25,485 bases of DNA from Paraktedonobacter sp035294465 (GCA_035294465.1 DATGKW010000113.1:1-25485); one strand, 5' to 3'; positions 14,687 to 23,034 are shown, counted from the stretch's first letter. The notes: a model not told the origin generated them from the letters alone. Numbers and translations are program-made.

Positions 14687-15553
14687 ATGGATATAGAACG
14701 TCTGGTAGCGGTTGATGTCCATGTCCATGCCAACGTCTCGCAGAGGGTTCCTGATGATCCTCAATGGCGAGCGATTCAAGAGGCATCTGGGCGCTATTTT
14801 AAGGAAGAAGGCCCCCAGCCAACCATTCCTGAGATCGTGACCTATTACCGCGAGCGTAACCTGGCATGTGTGCTTTTTACCGTGGATTTGGAGTCAACGA
14901 CTGGCTTTACACGGGTGCCCAATGAAGAAGTAGCCGAAGCTGCTGCAGCCAATCCCGATGTGCTTATCCCTTTCGCCAGCATCGATCCTGCTAAGGGCAA
15001 GATGGGCGCGCGCGAAGCTCGCCACTTGATCGAGGATTACGGTGTGCGTGGCTTCAAATTTCATCCCTCCTTGCAGGAGTTCTACCCGAATGACCGGGGC
15101 GCCTATGTTCTCTACGAGGTTATCGCCGAAGCAGGTCTGCCGGCGATCTTTCATACTGGTCACTCAGGCATCGGAACTGGGATGCGTGGCGGTGGTGGGG
15201 TGCGCCTCAAATACTCGAATCCAATATATTTGGATGATGTCGCGGTCGATTTTCCTGATATGCCTATTATCATGGCGCATCCCTCTTTCCCCTGGCAGGA
15301 CGAGGCGCTTTCGGTCTGCCTGCACAAACCACAGGTCTATATCGACCTGTCTGGCTGGTCGCCCAAATATTTTCCTCCCCAATTGATCCAGTATGCCAAT
15401 ACCCTCCTCAAGCACAAAATGCTCTTCGGCAGCGATTACCCATTCATCACACCCGACCGCTGGATGGCGGATTTTGAGCAAATTGGCATCAGGCCCGAGG
15501 TGCGCCCGCTGATTCTGAAGGAGAATGCTGCCAGATTACTACATCTCGTGTAA
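14687..15553 (+). CDS. Amidohydrolase-superfamily (amidohydrolase 2) metal-dependent enzyme
   Basis: The 288-residue TIM-barrel protein carries amidohydrolase-2 metal ligands: His12 and His14 (DVHVH), His156 (FHTGHSG), His198 (MAHPS) and Asp250 (FGSDYPF). This family includes ACMSD-type and gamma-resorcylate-type decarboxylases and some hydratases and lactonases, many of them in aromatic catabolism. The enzyme may therefore process a ring acid or a ring-fission intermediate from the neighbouring meta pathway, but the opposite-strand block lies between them. The ATG at 14687 is the first codon of the conserved domain. Its ribosome site is weak (purines GAAAGAGAG about 13 nt upstream). An in-frame ATG at 14639 would add 16 unconserved residues. 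Confidence 0.82.
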   Translation: MDIERLVAVDVHVHANVSQRVPDDPQWRAIQEASGRYFKEEGPQPTIPEIVTYYRERNLACVLFTVDLESTTGFTRVPNEEVAEAAAANPDVLIPFASIDPAKGKMGAREARHLIEDYGVRGFKFHPSLQEFYPNDRGAYVLYEVIAEAGLPAIFHTGHSGIGTGMRGGGGVRLKYSNPIYLDDVAVDFPDMPIIMAHPSFPWQDEALSVCLHKPQVYIDLSGWSPKYFPPQLIQYANTLLKHKMLFGSDYPFITPDRWMADFEQIGIRPEVRPLILKENAARLLHLV

Positions 15554-15960
15554 TCAGAGATCTCTCGCTTAACGAATTGTTGGGGCAAGTGAGGGCATTC
15601 TTTCCTTTGACAAGGAAAGAATGCCCTGTAGCGAAGCGAGGGCGGTAGCTAGCTGTTCCTCCTTCGTTAAGAGTGTGCCCGAATCTCAATGTCTCCATCT
15701 TTTCCCACGTGTGTGCGCGGCGTAGCCGCAGGCGCGAGTGAGCGAACGGGACGGAAATCCGACACACCCTAAGGAGTGTCGGGCGGTAAGAGAGTAAGGT
15801 GCCAATGTACATGGCAGTTCCCCTCTTTCGGGCGGAATCATGATCAATTTGGATGCGTCGCTATAATGAATGAGAGAAGGCCAATATCCCCGCGTTGTTA
15901 GCGAAAAGGCCAGAGACATCGGTATAGGATGTGGAATATCTGTAGGAGAGGATTTCTAAT
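15554..15960. other. Hairpin-rich intergenic region before the NOS gene
   Basis: No gene is supported in these 407 nt; open frames are short and lack family features. Besides the nested element at 15568-15671, a second stem, CCGACAC (15759-15765) with GTGTCGG (15776-15782), extends inward by CC/GG across one A/A mismatch. A perfect TATAAT at 15862-15867 is a candidate -10 box for the NOS gene about 95 nt downstream. Its -35 is poor. Confidence 0.5.
15568..15671. repeat. Nested inverted-repeat element after the amidohydrolase gene
   Basis: A perfect 16-bp stem (15592-15607 with 15612-15627) closes on the 4-nt loop TGAC. Further out, CTTAACGAA (15568-15576) is matched by TTCGTTAAG (15663-15671). 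The inner hairpin starts 39 nt after the stop codon. It lacks a clean T-run immediately after the stem, so it may be a terminator only in part. The nested layout over about 100 bp resembles a small palindromic mobile or REP-like element. Confidence 0.6.
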
Positions 15961-17235
15961 ATGTTTGGTCTACATACACTGTTTCAGAAGTGCCGCAGAG
16001 AAAATTCTTCCCAGGAAGCAGAGAACGCTCCAACTCAACTCCTTTCAATCGATTCTTCGCAAGAGGAGTTACTGCGAGAGGCAAGCGACTATCTCCATCT
16101 CTTTCATAATGAATGCGGTTTTCAAGATGAGACGTCTGACCGGCTGGCCGAGATCCGCAAGGAGATTGATCAGACTGGGACATACTGGCAGACTACTGAG
16201 GAACTGACCTACGGAGCCAGGGTGGCCTGGCGCAATAATACTCGCTGTATTGGGCGGCTTCACTGGCAGACGCTAGAGGTGCGCGATCTGCGGCATCTCT
16301 CAACTGCTGAGGAGATTTTTTCAGCTCTCCTCGATCATCTGTGTTTTGCCACGAATGGTGGCAAGATCCGTTCGACGATTAGTATCTTTGCTCCTGCCTT
16401 TCCTGGACATGAGAGCATCCGTATCTGGAATCCACAGCTCATCCGCTATGCAGGCTACCGCCAGCCAGATGGAACGATTATCGGTGATCCTTTGCACGCA
16501 GATTTTACAGATATGCTTCGGGAATTGGGCTGGCGAGGCGGTCCGGGCACTCCCTTTGATATTCTTCCTATAGCCATAAAACTACCCAACCAGCCACCAC
16601 GACTATTTGAACTGCCACCCGACGTAGTACTTGAAGTTCCACTCAGCCATCCAGACTATCCCTGGTTCGCGGATCTTAGCCTGAAATGGCACGCGCTCCC
16701 CGTCATTTCCAATATGCGCTTGGAGATTGGCGGAATCTCATATACAGCCGCGCCTTTCAACGGGTGGTATATGGGTACAGAGATTGGCGCACGAAACCTG
16801 GGAGATGTGAAGCGGTATAATTTGTTACCAGTAATCGCCGAGAAGATGGGGCTGGATACTCGCTCTGATCGCTCTCTCTGGAGAGATCGCGCCCTGGTGG
16901 AATTGAATATTGCGGTGCTCTCCTCGTTTGCCAACCATGGGATCAGTATCGTCGATCATCATACGGCTTCCCGCCAGTTTCTTCTCCATGAGGTCAGGGA
17001 GAGGCGCAACGGGCGCGATGTCCCTGCACATTGGGTCTGGCTGGTGCCTCCTCTCTCCGGCTCAGCCAGCCCAATTTTCCATATCACAACCTATAAGAAT
17101 GTCAAAAGGAAGCCGAATTTTTTCTACCAGCCCATCACCTGGCAGCATGAGGGGAAGTGTCCGATATCCTCGAATACCCGTGTATGCCAGAAAGATGACG
17201 TTCAGGCTGAACAAATATGCCCACAGATGATCTAG
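15961..17235 (+). CDS. nos: Bacterial nitric oxide synthase, oxygenase domain only
   Basis: The 424-residue protein matches bacterial NOS oxygenase domains across its core (about 33-392). It oxidises L-arginine to citrulline and NO at a cysteine-ligated heme with a pterin or folate cofactor. Visible sites are the heme ligand Cys96 in RNNTRCIGR, substrate-binding Glu274 in NGWYMGTEIGARN, the SIVDHHTAS segment (329-337) and the pterin-side Trp358 in HWVWLVPP. There is no reductase domain in the protein or next to it, as in Bacillus NOS, so a general flavodoxin or reductase must supply electrons. Compared with the roughly 363-residue Bacillus enzyme it has about 32 extra N-terminal residues and about 32 extra C-terminal residues, the latter with Cys400, Cys409 and Cys420. 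An AGGAGAGGA site precedes the ATG. Confidence 0.96.
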   Translation: MFGLHTLFQKCRRENSSQEAENAPTQLLSIDSSQEELLREASDYLHLFHNECGFQDETSDRLAEIRKEIDQTGTYWQTTEELTYGARVAWRNNTRCIGRLHWQTLEVRDLRHLSTAEEIFSALLDHLCFATNGGKIRSTISIFAPAFPGHESIRIWNPQLIRYAGYRQPDGTIIGDPLHADFTDMLRELGWRGGPGTPFDILPIAIKLPNQPPRLFELPPDVVLEVPLSHPDYPWFADLSLKWHALPVISNMRLEIGGISYTAAPFNGWYMGTEIGARNLGDVKRYNLLPVIAEKMGLDTRSDRSLWRDRALVELNIAVLSSFANHGISIVDHHTASRQFLLHEVRERRNGRDVPAHWVWLVPPLSGSASPIFHITTYKNVKRKPNFFYQPITWQHEGKCPISSNTRVCQKDDVQAEQICPQMI

Positions 17236-17258
17236 GTTCGCTAAGTACACAAGAAGAC

Positions 17259-17329
17259 GCCCATCCGAAGACACCGGAAAGAGAGGATCAGGGAACAATT
17301 GAGAGCTCTAATCCTATTATCGGATGGGC
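17259..17329. repeat. Inverted repeat in the convergent gap after NOS
   Basis: GCCCATCCGA (17259-17268) and TCGGATGGGC (17320-17329) are perfect reverse complements, separated by 51 nt. The element lies between the convergent NOS and membrane-protein genes. The long loop and missing T-run argue against a simple intrinsic terminator. Confidence 0.4.
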
Positions 17330-17355
17330 CTGTCAGAAGCAATCGGATCAGATAG

Positions 17356-17991
17356 TCAGGCTGAATATCTGACCACCCTCAAGAGTAACAGCCCTCCCAG
17401 GATGCAAACGAGGAAGAAGAGAATCGTCACGGCCCAGGATATGCGCCAGAGCGCGGACCCGATGCCAATCAATGTGAAAAGCAGGCTCACTGCGAATGAG
17501 AGGGCTATTGTAAAGTCCATGACCTTCTGTCTGGCTTGCGTGGGTGATCCGCTACCGCTCGCCAATGTGTAGAGCGTCTCATCACCTGAGTCTGCGCTCT
17601 GCATTGGGGGATGTTTTGCTTGCTCACTAGCCTGGTTTAAGTCTCTAAAGTAGCGCATGACCCCTAATCCTACGAGATCGAAGGGCAGCGCGACGGCAAG
17701 TGCAAGACCAGCAATCAGGGCTGCGTGTTCGGCGGAGCCAACTCCGATGAGGTCCTGCAAGAGTACGAGGGCCGCAAGGATCAACGCACCGAAAACCCAG
17801 CCTCCTAACTCATAGAGCCAGCTTGCTGCCACCTGCTGGTTCCTTGCTACCCACTCCATAAGAGCTTGCCTCTGAACTGGCGCTCTATTCTGTGGTAGCG
17901 GGTTGACTGGTCCGGGAACGGTTGGTGGAATCATATCTGGTGGGCTGCTTTGCACCTGTGGATCATTTGGTTCGGGAACCGTTTGCGACAT
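17356..17991 (-). CDS. Proline-rich four-helix membrane protein, function unknown
   Basis: I do not recognise this 211-residue protein. The first 45 residues are hydrophilic and proline-rich (repeated PPD/PPT/PGP stretches) and probably disordered. Four hydrophobic helices follow, arranged as two pairs (about 60-82 and 88-110, then about 160-180 and 185-205), linked by a polar loop of about 45 residues. This resembles DUF-type bacterial integral membrane proteins with paired helices. No catalytic or metal-binding motif is visible. The ATG at 17991 has AAGAGGTG upstream. It is convergent with the NOS gene and divergent from the luciferase-like gene, so it is probably a single-gene unit. Confidence 0.75.
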   Translation of the reverse strand: MSQTVPEPNDPQVQSSPPDMIPPTVPGPVNPLPQNRAPVQRQALMEWVARNQQVAASWLYELGGWVFGALILAALVLLQDLIGVGSAEHAALIAGLALAVALPFDLVGLGVMRYFRDLNQASEQAKHPPMQSADSGDETLYTLASGSGSPTQARQKVMDFTIALSFAVSLLFTLIGIGSALWRISWAVTILFFLVCILGGLLLLRVVRYSA

Positions 17992-18188
17992 TGTACACCT
18001 CTTGAGAAAAAAATTATTCCTGACGATACATCCCTAAAATGAGGTATATCTGCATGTAGTATGCCTGGAAATATCATGATAGAGCAAGCTCTTAGGGTGA
18101 TTGGCCTATCCTACTGGCAGGATTCTGCGCTTCTGGCGTAAACTGGATATGAATACGTTTTTGCAAAAAGGAAGGCTGCTTTATAGCG

Positions 18189-19136
18189 ATGGAGTATGGA
18201 GTTATTCTACCGCAGGGTTGGCGTCTGGACCTGGTGGGCTTCGCCGATGCGGCCGCTGCTTACGAGGCTATGACGCAGGTTGCCCGCGATGCCGAGGCGC
18301 TAGGCTATCATGCGATCTGGCTATACGACCATATGCATACATTTCCCCAGGTGACGCAAGAAATTACGTTTGAGTGCTGGACCGCTCTGGCGGCCCTCGC
18401 CCGCGATACGACGCGTATACGCATTGGGCAAATCGTCACCTGTAACAGCTATCGCAACCCGGCGCTACTGGCAAAAATGGCCAGCACGCTCGATGTTCTG
18501 AGTCACGGCCGCCTTTATTTTGGTATCGGCGCCGGCTGGTATGAACACGAATATCGGGCCTACGGCTATCCCTATCCCGATGCCTCTGAGCGATTGAGGC
18601 AACTGCATGAGGCGTTGCAAGCGATTCTAGCGATGTGGACTCAAGATGAGGCAACTTTTGAGGGGAAATATTATCAGATCAGAGGCGCAATCAATCAGCC
18701 CAAAGGGGTGCAAAAGCCACGTATTCCCATCCTGATCGGCGGGGGCGGCGAGAAAGTGACGCTTAAGCTTGTCGCAAAGTATGCTGATGCCTGTAATGTG
18801 GGTGGAGGAAACGCCGAACTGATCCGCCACAAGCTGGCCATCCTCAAACAACACTGCGAGGCTGTAGGGCGCGACTATAACAGCATCCGGCGCACGACGA
18901 CCATTGACTACTGCGCACTGGCTGAAACTGATGAGGCAGCGATTGCCAAACTCACGCCAGAGCAGCGCGCAAACCTGGACGAACTACGCCATACACAACT
19001 GATCGGCACACCAGAAGCTGTTCGCGAGCGCCTGGCAGCGATTGAAGAGGCAGGAATACAGGAAACCCTGATCCGCTTTGTAGATACACATGAGCGCGAG
19101 TCACTGCATTTGTTCGCACATGAGTTTCTGGCGTAG
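18189..19136 (+). CDS. LLM-class (luciferase-like) F420/FMN-dependent oxidoreductase
   Basis: The 315-residue protein is a bacterial-luciferase-fold oxidoreductase. Recognisable features are the N-terminal YGVILPQG strand, EALGYHAIWLYDHM (about 36-49), the conserved RIRIGQIVTCNSYRNPALLA segment, SHGRLYFGIGAGWYEHEY and the PILIGGGGEKVTLKLVAKYAD phosphate-binding region near 180. Such features mark TIGR-type F420-dependent enzymes of Actinobacteria and Chloroflexota. The cofactor is inferred, as FMN-dependent relatives look alike. The substrate is unknown. The ATG at 18189 begins directly with the first strand; AAGGAAGG lies about 14 nt upstream, a rather long spacing. The gene stands alone and ends only 21 nt before the convergent permease stop codon. 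Confidence 0.85.
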   Translation: MEYGVILPQGWRLDLVGFADAAAAYEAMTQVARDAEALGYHAIWLYDHMHTFPQVTQEITFECWTALAALARDTTRIRIGQIVTCNSYRNPALLAKMASTLDVLSHGRLYFGIGAGWYEHEYRAYGYPYPDASERLRQLHEALQAILAMWTQDEATFEGKYYQIRGAINQPKGVQKPRIPILIGGGGEKVTLKLVAKYADACNVGGGNAELIRHKLAILKQHCEAVGRDYNSIRRTTTIDYCALAETDEAAIAKLTPEQRANLDELRHTQLIGTPEAVRERLAAIEEAGIQETLIRFVDTHERESLHLFAHEFLA

Positions 19137-19157
19137 CCTCTCATATCGAGCTGATCC

Positions 19158-20072
19158 TTAAAGCGCGGCTCTCTTCCTCTCCCACCTGGAATGTGCGCGT
19201 AACCAGCGCCAGATACTGGCCGCTACATAAATGAGGAAGCCAATAGTACTGATATCGAAGCTCACCGGATAGCTCAAATAGAAAGCCATCAGTAGACCCG
19301 CCCAGGTAATCAACAGTGCCAGCACAGCCGAGAGAAAGAGTCCAAGATAGGGCCGATTTACGACTTGTTGGATGCTTGCCGCAGGTGTAACCAGGAGCGC
19401 GAAGACCAGCAGGGCTCCGACTGCCGGAACAGCTTCGGCAACAGCAATCGCCAGGAGAACCAGAAACAGCGCATCCAGCAGGCGTACAGGTAGGCCACGT
19501 GCTCTGGCACTCTGGGGATCAACCGAGGCGAAAAGGAGAGGGCGCGCAATGACCACGAGCGCAAGGCTTGTGAGAGCGCCAACTGCTGCAATGATCCACG
19601 CAGTATGTGTGTCGAGGCCGAAAATAGACCCAAAAAGGATACCTACCCCGATGGCGATATTTGTGTTGGTCGTCGGATTGGCGAGGTAGAGGCCCAGGAA
19701 CAGTGCTCCCAGTCCTAACACCCAAGCCAGCACCGTACCAACCGCGACATCGCGCCTGCGTGCCTGCGTTTTACCAAACTGGCTCATACCGACACCGACA
19801 ACAATGGAGCTGCCAAAGAGACCGAAATAGGGATTGAGGCCCAGAAACGCCGTTCCCATTGCACCTGCGAAGCCAACGTGGGAGAGCGCGTCGCTAGCAA
19901 AGGTGAGATGGCGAAGCAGCACATAATACCCCACCAATCCACAGGTGACAGCAATGAGTGACCCGGCCAGATAGGCGCTTCGCATGAAATCATACGAGAA
20001 CATCTGCTGGATATCTGCTATCAAATTGAGGGAAATAGGTTGAAGAGAGGCAAGAATCACAGCTCCATTCAT
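19158..20072 (-). CDS. Metal (zinc/manganese-type) ABC transporter permease, second copy
   Basis: This 304-residue integral membrane protein of the ABC-3 (ZnuB/TroCD) family has about eight or nine hydrophobic helices. Family hallmarks are the YDFMRSAYLAG start, LLRHLTFASDALSHVGFAGA (the conserved ASDALSH segment), and ARGLPVRLLDALFLVLLAIAVAEAVPAVGALLVFALLVTPAA in the C-terminal half. It would pair with the upstream permease to form the channel. The ATG at 20072 overlaps the upstream stop as ATGA and has AAGGAGAA ahead of it; a longer frame to 20225 overlaps the upstream gene. It is the last gene of the importer operon. Confidence 0.9.
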   Translation of the reverse strand: MNGAVILASLQPISLNLIADIQQMFSYDFMRSAYLAGSLIAVTCGLVGYYVLLRHLTFASDALSHVGFAGAMGTAFLGLNPYFGLFGSSIVVGVGMSQFGKTQARRRDVAVGTVLAWVLGLGALFLGLYLANPTTNTNIAIGVGILFGSIFGLDTHTAWIIAAVGALTSLALVVIARPLLFASVDPQSARARGLPVRLLDALFLVLLAIAVAEAVPAVGALLVFALLVTPAASIQQVVNRPYLGLFLSAVLALLITWAGLLMAFYLSYPVSFDISTIGFLIYVAASIWRWLRAHSRWERKRAAL

Positions 20073-20995
20073 ACTCGTTCTCCTTCCAGGGTAGTCTGAA
20101 CGCGCTTCAGTTGCCGGAGTTGACTTTTGGCCAGCCAGACGATCAGGTACGTTGCAAATGAAAGCGAGGTGATGAAGAAGCCCAGTGGATAGGGGAGATA
20201 GTAAGCGACGAAGAGTCCTCCCCAAGTGAAGAGCAGCGCCAGCGAGACCGAGAGCACCAGAGTCGCGACCGGGCGGCTGGTGAGTTGTTCCGCAATGGCT
20301 GCCGGCGTGACCAGGAGAGCGAAGATCAACAATACGCCTACGATCTGCACCGCTTCTGCAATAGTGAGCGCCAGGAGCAGTAAAAATACGATGGCAAGGA
20401 AGCGCACCGGCACGCCGCGCGCCCGCGCAGCCTCTTCATCGAGCGAGGCGAACAGAAGCGGCCGATAGAACACAGCAAGGGCCAGCAGCGTAATCGCACC
20501 TACAATCAATGCTACTACGACGTCCTGAGCCGTGATACCCAGAATTTCCCCGAAGAGCACCGAGTAGGCGTCGGTGCTGTACCCCTGGTACAGTGAGATG
20601 AAAAGAAAGCCCAGGCCGAGAGCAAGGGCCAGAATTATGCCAACGAAAACATCACGCTGGGAGAGGCGCCTGCCGAACAAACTGATGCCCAATGCTCCCG
20701 CCAGCGTAAAGGTCAGCAAGCCCGCAACCGGACTAACGCCTATTAGCACAGCCCCTGCAGCCCCGGCAAAGCCGATGTTGGCTAGGGTGTGGCTGGCAAA
20801 AGCCAGGCCACGCAGGACCACAAAATAGCCGACAACGCCGGCCACGACAGCGATGATCGTGCCTACAAGGAAAGCGTGAATCATAAAATCGTACTGAAAC
20901 ATATCCTGCAAATCCACCAGGAGATTCCAGGAAAAGTTCGGTCCTTCTGAAGAGGCAAGAGGGAGACCAAATGAAAAGAATGGCGGGAAGGTCAT
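20069..20995 (-). CDS. Metal (zinc/manganese-type) ABC transporter permease, first copy
   Basis: The 308-residue ABC-3 family permease is homologous to, but clearly distinct from, the following gene. It shows QYDFMIHAFLVGTIIAV, LRGLAFASHTLANIGFAGA (ASHTLAN replacing ASDALSH), ARGVPVRFLAIVFLLLLALTIAEAVQIVGVLLIFALLVTPAA and eight or nine membrane helices. Two different permeases suggest a heterodimeric channel, as in TroCD-type systems. The ATG at 20995 is chosen over 21025 because it has GAGGAG 8 nt upstream and forms an ATGA overlap with the ATPase stop codon. Confidence 0.9.
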   Translation of the reverse strand: MTFPPFFSFGLPLASSEGPNFSWNLLVDLQDMFQYDFMIHAFLVGTIIAVVAGVVGYFVVLRGLAFASHTLANIGFAGAAGAVLIGVSPVAGLLTFTLAGALGISLFGRRLSQRDVFVGIILALALGLGFLFISLYQGYSTDAYSVLFGEILGITAQDVVVALIVGAITLLALAVFYRPLLFASLDEEAARARGVPVRFLAIVFLLLLALTIAEAVQIVGVLLIFALLVTPAAIAEQLTSRPVATLVLSVSLALLFTWGGLFVAYYLPYPLGFFITSLSFATYLIVWLAKSQLRQLKRVQTTLEGERV

Positions 20996-21888
20996 CTGAT
21001 CTGCTCCTCGCAGGAGGCATGGCAATGTGCTTCCGCATCTTCCAGACCGACCACGAAAACACGGCCCAGGCTGTCATGTACAACCTCTACTGGCGCTTCG
21101 TACAGATGGCTCAGCCGTTCAGTTGTGATGATTTCGTCGGGTTTGCCGATAGCAACCTGCCCACGCGCAATATAGAGAACACGGTCGACTACGGGCAGTA
21201 GCGGGTTGATATCGTGTGTGACCAGTAAAACGGTGAGTCCTCGTTCGCGGGCTAATCGCGCTGTAAGCTGGACGATTCCCACCTGGCTGCGTAAATCCAG
21301 GCTTGCCAGCGGCTCATCCAGAAAGAGCAGGCGTGGTTGTGCAACCAGGGCTTGAGCCAGCAGGAGCCGCTGAAGTTCGCCCCCTGAAAGTTGGCTAATC
21401 GTCCGGTTAGCATACGCTGTCGCTTCTACTGAGGCAATCGCCTCGGCTACCTGAGTATGTTGGCGGCGTCGAGCCGGCCCCGGAAGCGAGAAGCCCCAGC
21501 GCGGTCCATCGAGGCCAAGCATAACCAGATCTCGCCCGCGAATAGGCAGATCGGCATCAAGGGTGCGTCGCTGAGGCACATATCCGATCTGGCGGTTGCT
21601 ACGCCCCGGAGTCTGCCCAAGAACGCGCACGCTTCCCTCGCTCGGTTGCATAAATCCAAGCAAGAGATGGAGCAAGGTCGATTTTCCGGCTCCGTTCGGG
21701 CCAACAATAGCAATAAACTCTCCCGGCGCAATAGTAAAGGTCGCCTGCCGCCAGACCGTGCGCCTGCCAAAGCGCACTGCAACTTCCTGGAGGGTCACAA
21801 CGCTGTGCTCCTCTCTCTGGATTGCGACGGGGGCTGCAGCAGGCAGGGCCAGGGGCAGCAGACCAGGATTGTTTTCCAGTTCACGCAT
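20992..21888 (-). CDS. znuC: Metal ABC transporter ATP-binding protein
   Basis: The 298-residue ATPase has all ABC motifs: Walker A GPNGAGKST (63-71), the Q-loop YVPQRR, signature LSGGE (167-171), Walker B LLFLDEP (187-193) and the H-loop His225 in THD. It is most like ZnuC/MntB-type ATPases that energise divalent metal uptake. An N-terminal extension of about 28 residues precedes the domain. The extreme C-terminus carries a small Cys/His cluster (AHCHASC) that could bind metal, which is my inference. AGGAGG precedes the ATG at 21888. Its stop codon overlaps the first permease start by 4 nt. It lies 38 nt downstream of the binding-protein gene. Confidence 0.92.
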   Translation of the reverse strand: MRELENNPGLLPLALPAAAPVAIQREEHSVVTLQEVAVRFGRRTVWRQATFTIAPGEFIAIVGPNGAGKSTLLHLLLGFMQPSEGSVRVLGQTPGRSNRQIGYVPQRRTLDADLPIRGRDLVMLGLDGPRWGFSLPGPARRRQHTQVAEAIASVEATAYANRTISQLSGGELQRLLLAQALVAQPRLLFLDEPLASLDLRSQVGIVQLTARLARERGLTVLLVTHDINPLLPVVDRVLYIARGQVAIGKPDEIITTERLSHLYEAPVEVVHDSLGRVFVVGLEDAEAHCHASCEEQIR

Positions 21889-21926
21889 GGATATTTTCCT
21901 CCTGAGTCAAGAGCATTTCATTTCTC

Positions 21927-22883
21927 CTAGGCATTCGCATTCAGAGCATTTTGCAGCGCGATCAATTGGGCGACCTGCCATTGCTGGAAGCTGGCATCAG
22001 CCGGCTGGATAGTCTCTGATATCCCAACAGTCGGAATATTTTGCCAGGAGGCCAGCTGTTTGATCGTATTCGTCACATTGGTAATCGTTTGCATATTATA
22101 GACCAGAACCGCAATCTGTTTTTGCTGGATCTCCTGTTCGAACTGTACCACGCTGCTTGCCGGTGGGTCGTTGCCCTCTGCTACCGCGTCCATGAAGGCA
22201 GGCGGGGAGATCAAATCCAGTCCCAGGGCGCTGGCCATATAGACAAAGATGCTCTCTGTAGCTCCGATCTTTCGCCCGGCGAATTTGTCCTTAATCTCGT
22301 TGATGCGCTGGTAGTACTCGCTCATGGATGCCTCAAACGTGCTGAGCTGTTGCGTAAAATAAGCAGCGGCGGCGGGATCGAGTGACTTGTAATCGCTGGT
22401 AATCTGATTGGCGACTCGTTCTACGTAAATCGGGCTATACCAGAAGTGGGGATTATCTCCCTCTTTTTTCCCTAAAAGTGTGGCAACGGTAAGGACCTTG
22501 CGTCCAGTCTCTGGATTAGCATCGAGCAACTTTTGTCCCCAGCTATCGTAACCGGCGCCATTCAAAATAACGTAGTCGGCTTGAGCGAAGGCGCGCGCGT
22601 CATTGGTGTTGGTTTCGTACTCGTGCGGATCAGCATTGGGATCGGTGACGATGCTGGTCACGCTCACGTGGCTGCCTCCTAACTGCGCGGCGATGCTGCC
22701 CCAGAAATTCTCACCCGCCACAACCTGGAGGACCTTGCTACCAGCCGCGTTGATTCCTGTGCCCCTGGTAGAAGAGCAACTTACCAGGGGTAACAAGCAC
22801 GTGGCAAGAAGAAGGAGTACAATCAGTCCACTTCCTTTTCTCCTATGGCCTCGCCACCTCTGAACAAATCTCAGATCGGCCAT
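21927..22883 (-). CDS. znuA: Metal ABC transporter substrate-binding lipoprotein (ZnuA-like)
   Basis: The 318-residue protein starts with a long basic n-region, a hydrophobic core (about 19-32) and the lipobox LVSC with Cys36, so it should be a membrane-anchored lipoprotein. The cluster A-I metal-binding fold is indicated by PNADPHEYE (His87), NPHFWYSP (His146), GATESIF (Glu210 at the third ligand position) and GISETIQP (Glu290 near the fourth). Classical ZnuA has His at the third position, while Mn-type proteins have Glu, so metal choice from this protein alone is ambiguous. Zinc is favoured by the divergent zinc sensor and exporter. No His-rich loop is present. AGGAAGGAA precedes the start. 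It is the first gene of the four-gene importer operon. Confidence 0.88.
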   Translation of the reverse strand: MADLRFVQRWRGHRRKGSGLIVLLLLATCLLPLVSCSSTRGTGINAAGSKVLQVVAGENFWGSIAAQLGGSHVSVTSIVTDPNADPHEYETNTNDARAFAQADYVILNGAGYDSWGQKLLDANPETGRKVLTVATLLGKKEGDNPHFWYSPIYVERVANQITSDYKSLDPAAAAYFTQQLSTFEASMSEYYQRINEIKDKFAGRKIGATESIFVYMASALGLDLISPPAFMDAVAEGNDPPASSVVQFEQEIQQKQIAVLVYNMQTITNVTNTIKQLASWQNIPTVGISETIQPADASFQQWQVAQLIALQNALNANA

Positions 22884-22932
22884 ATATCAATTCCTTCCTG
22901 CTCTTAATGAGACATCGCATCACTATGCGCTG

Positions 22933-22962
22933 AGTATAGCAGAGGACGCCCGCGTTTGTCAA
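22933..22962 (-). promoter_or_regulatory. Predicted promoter of the metal importer operon
   Basis: On the minus strand a perfect TTGACA (22962-22957) and TATACT (22938-22933) are spaced 18 nt apart, about 50 nt upstream of the binding-protein start. A small palindrome, CGCAT-CACT-ATGCG (22916-22929), overlaps the predicted start point and could be an operator. No classical Fur/Zur box was recognised with confidence. Confidence 0.55.
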
Positions 22963-22996
22963 TGATACGACATCTCAATAAGGAAAACGCATGGGC

Positions 22997-23025
22997 TTGT
23001 CTCCACGATCTGTCTGGTTTATAAT
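22997..23025 (+). promoter_or_regulatory. Predicted promoter of the zinc sensor/exporter operon
   Basis: TTGTCT (22997-23002) and a perfect TATAAT (23020-23025) are separated by 17 nt. The predicted start point is near 23032, immediately before the ArsR-type palindrome, giving a leader of about 50 nt. Confidence 0.6.
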
Positions 23026-23034
23026 GGTGCTGTA

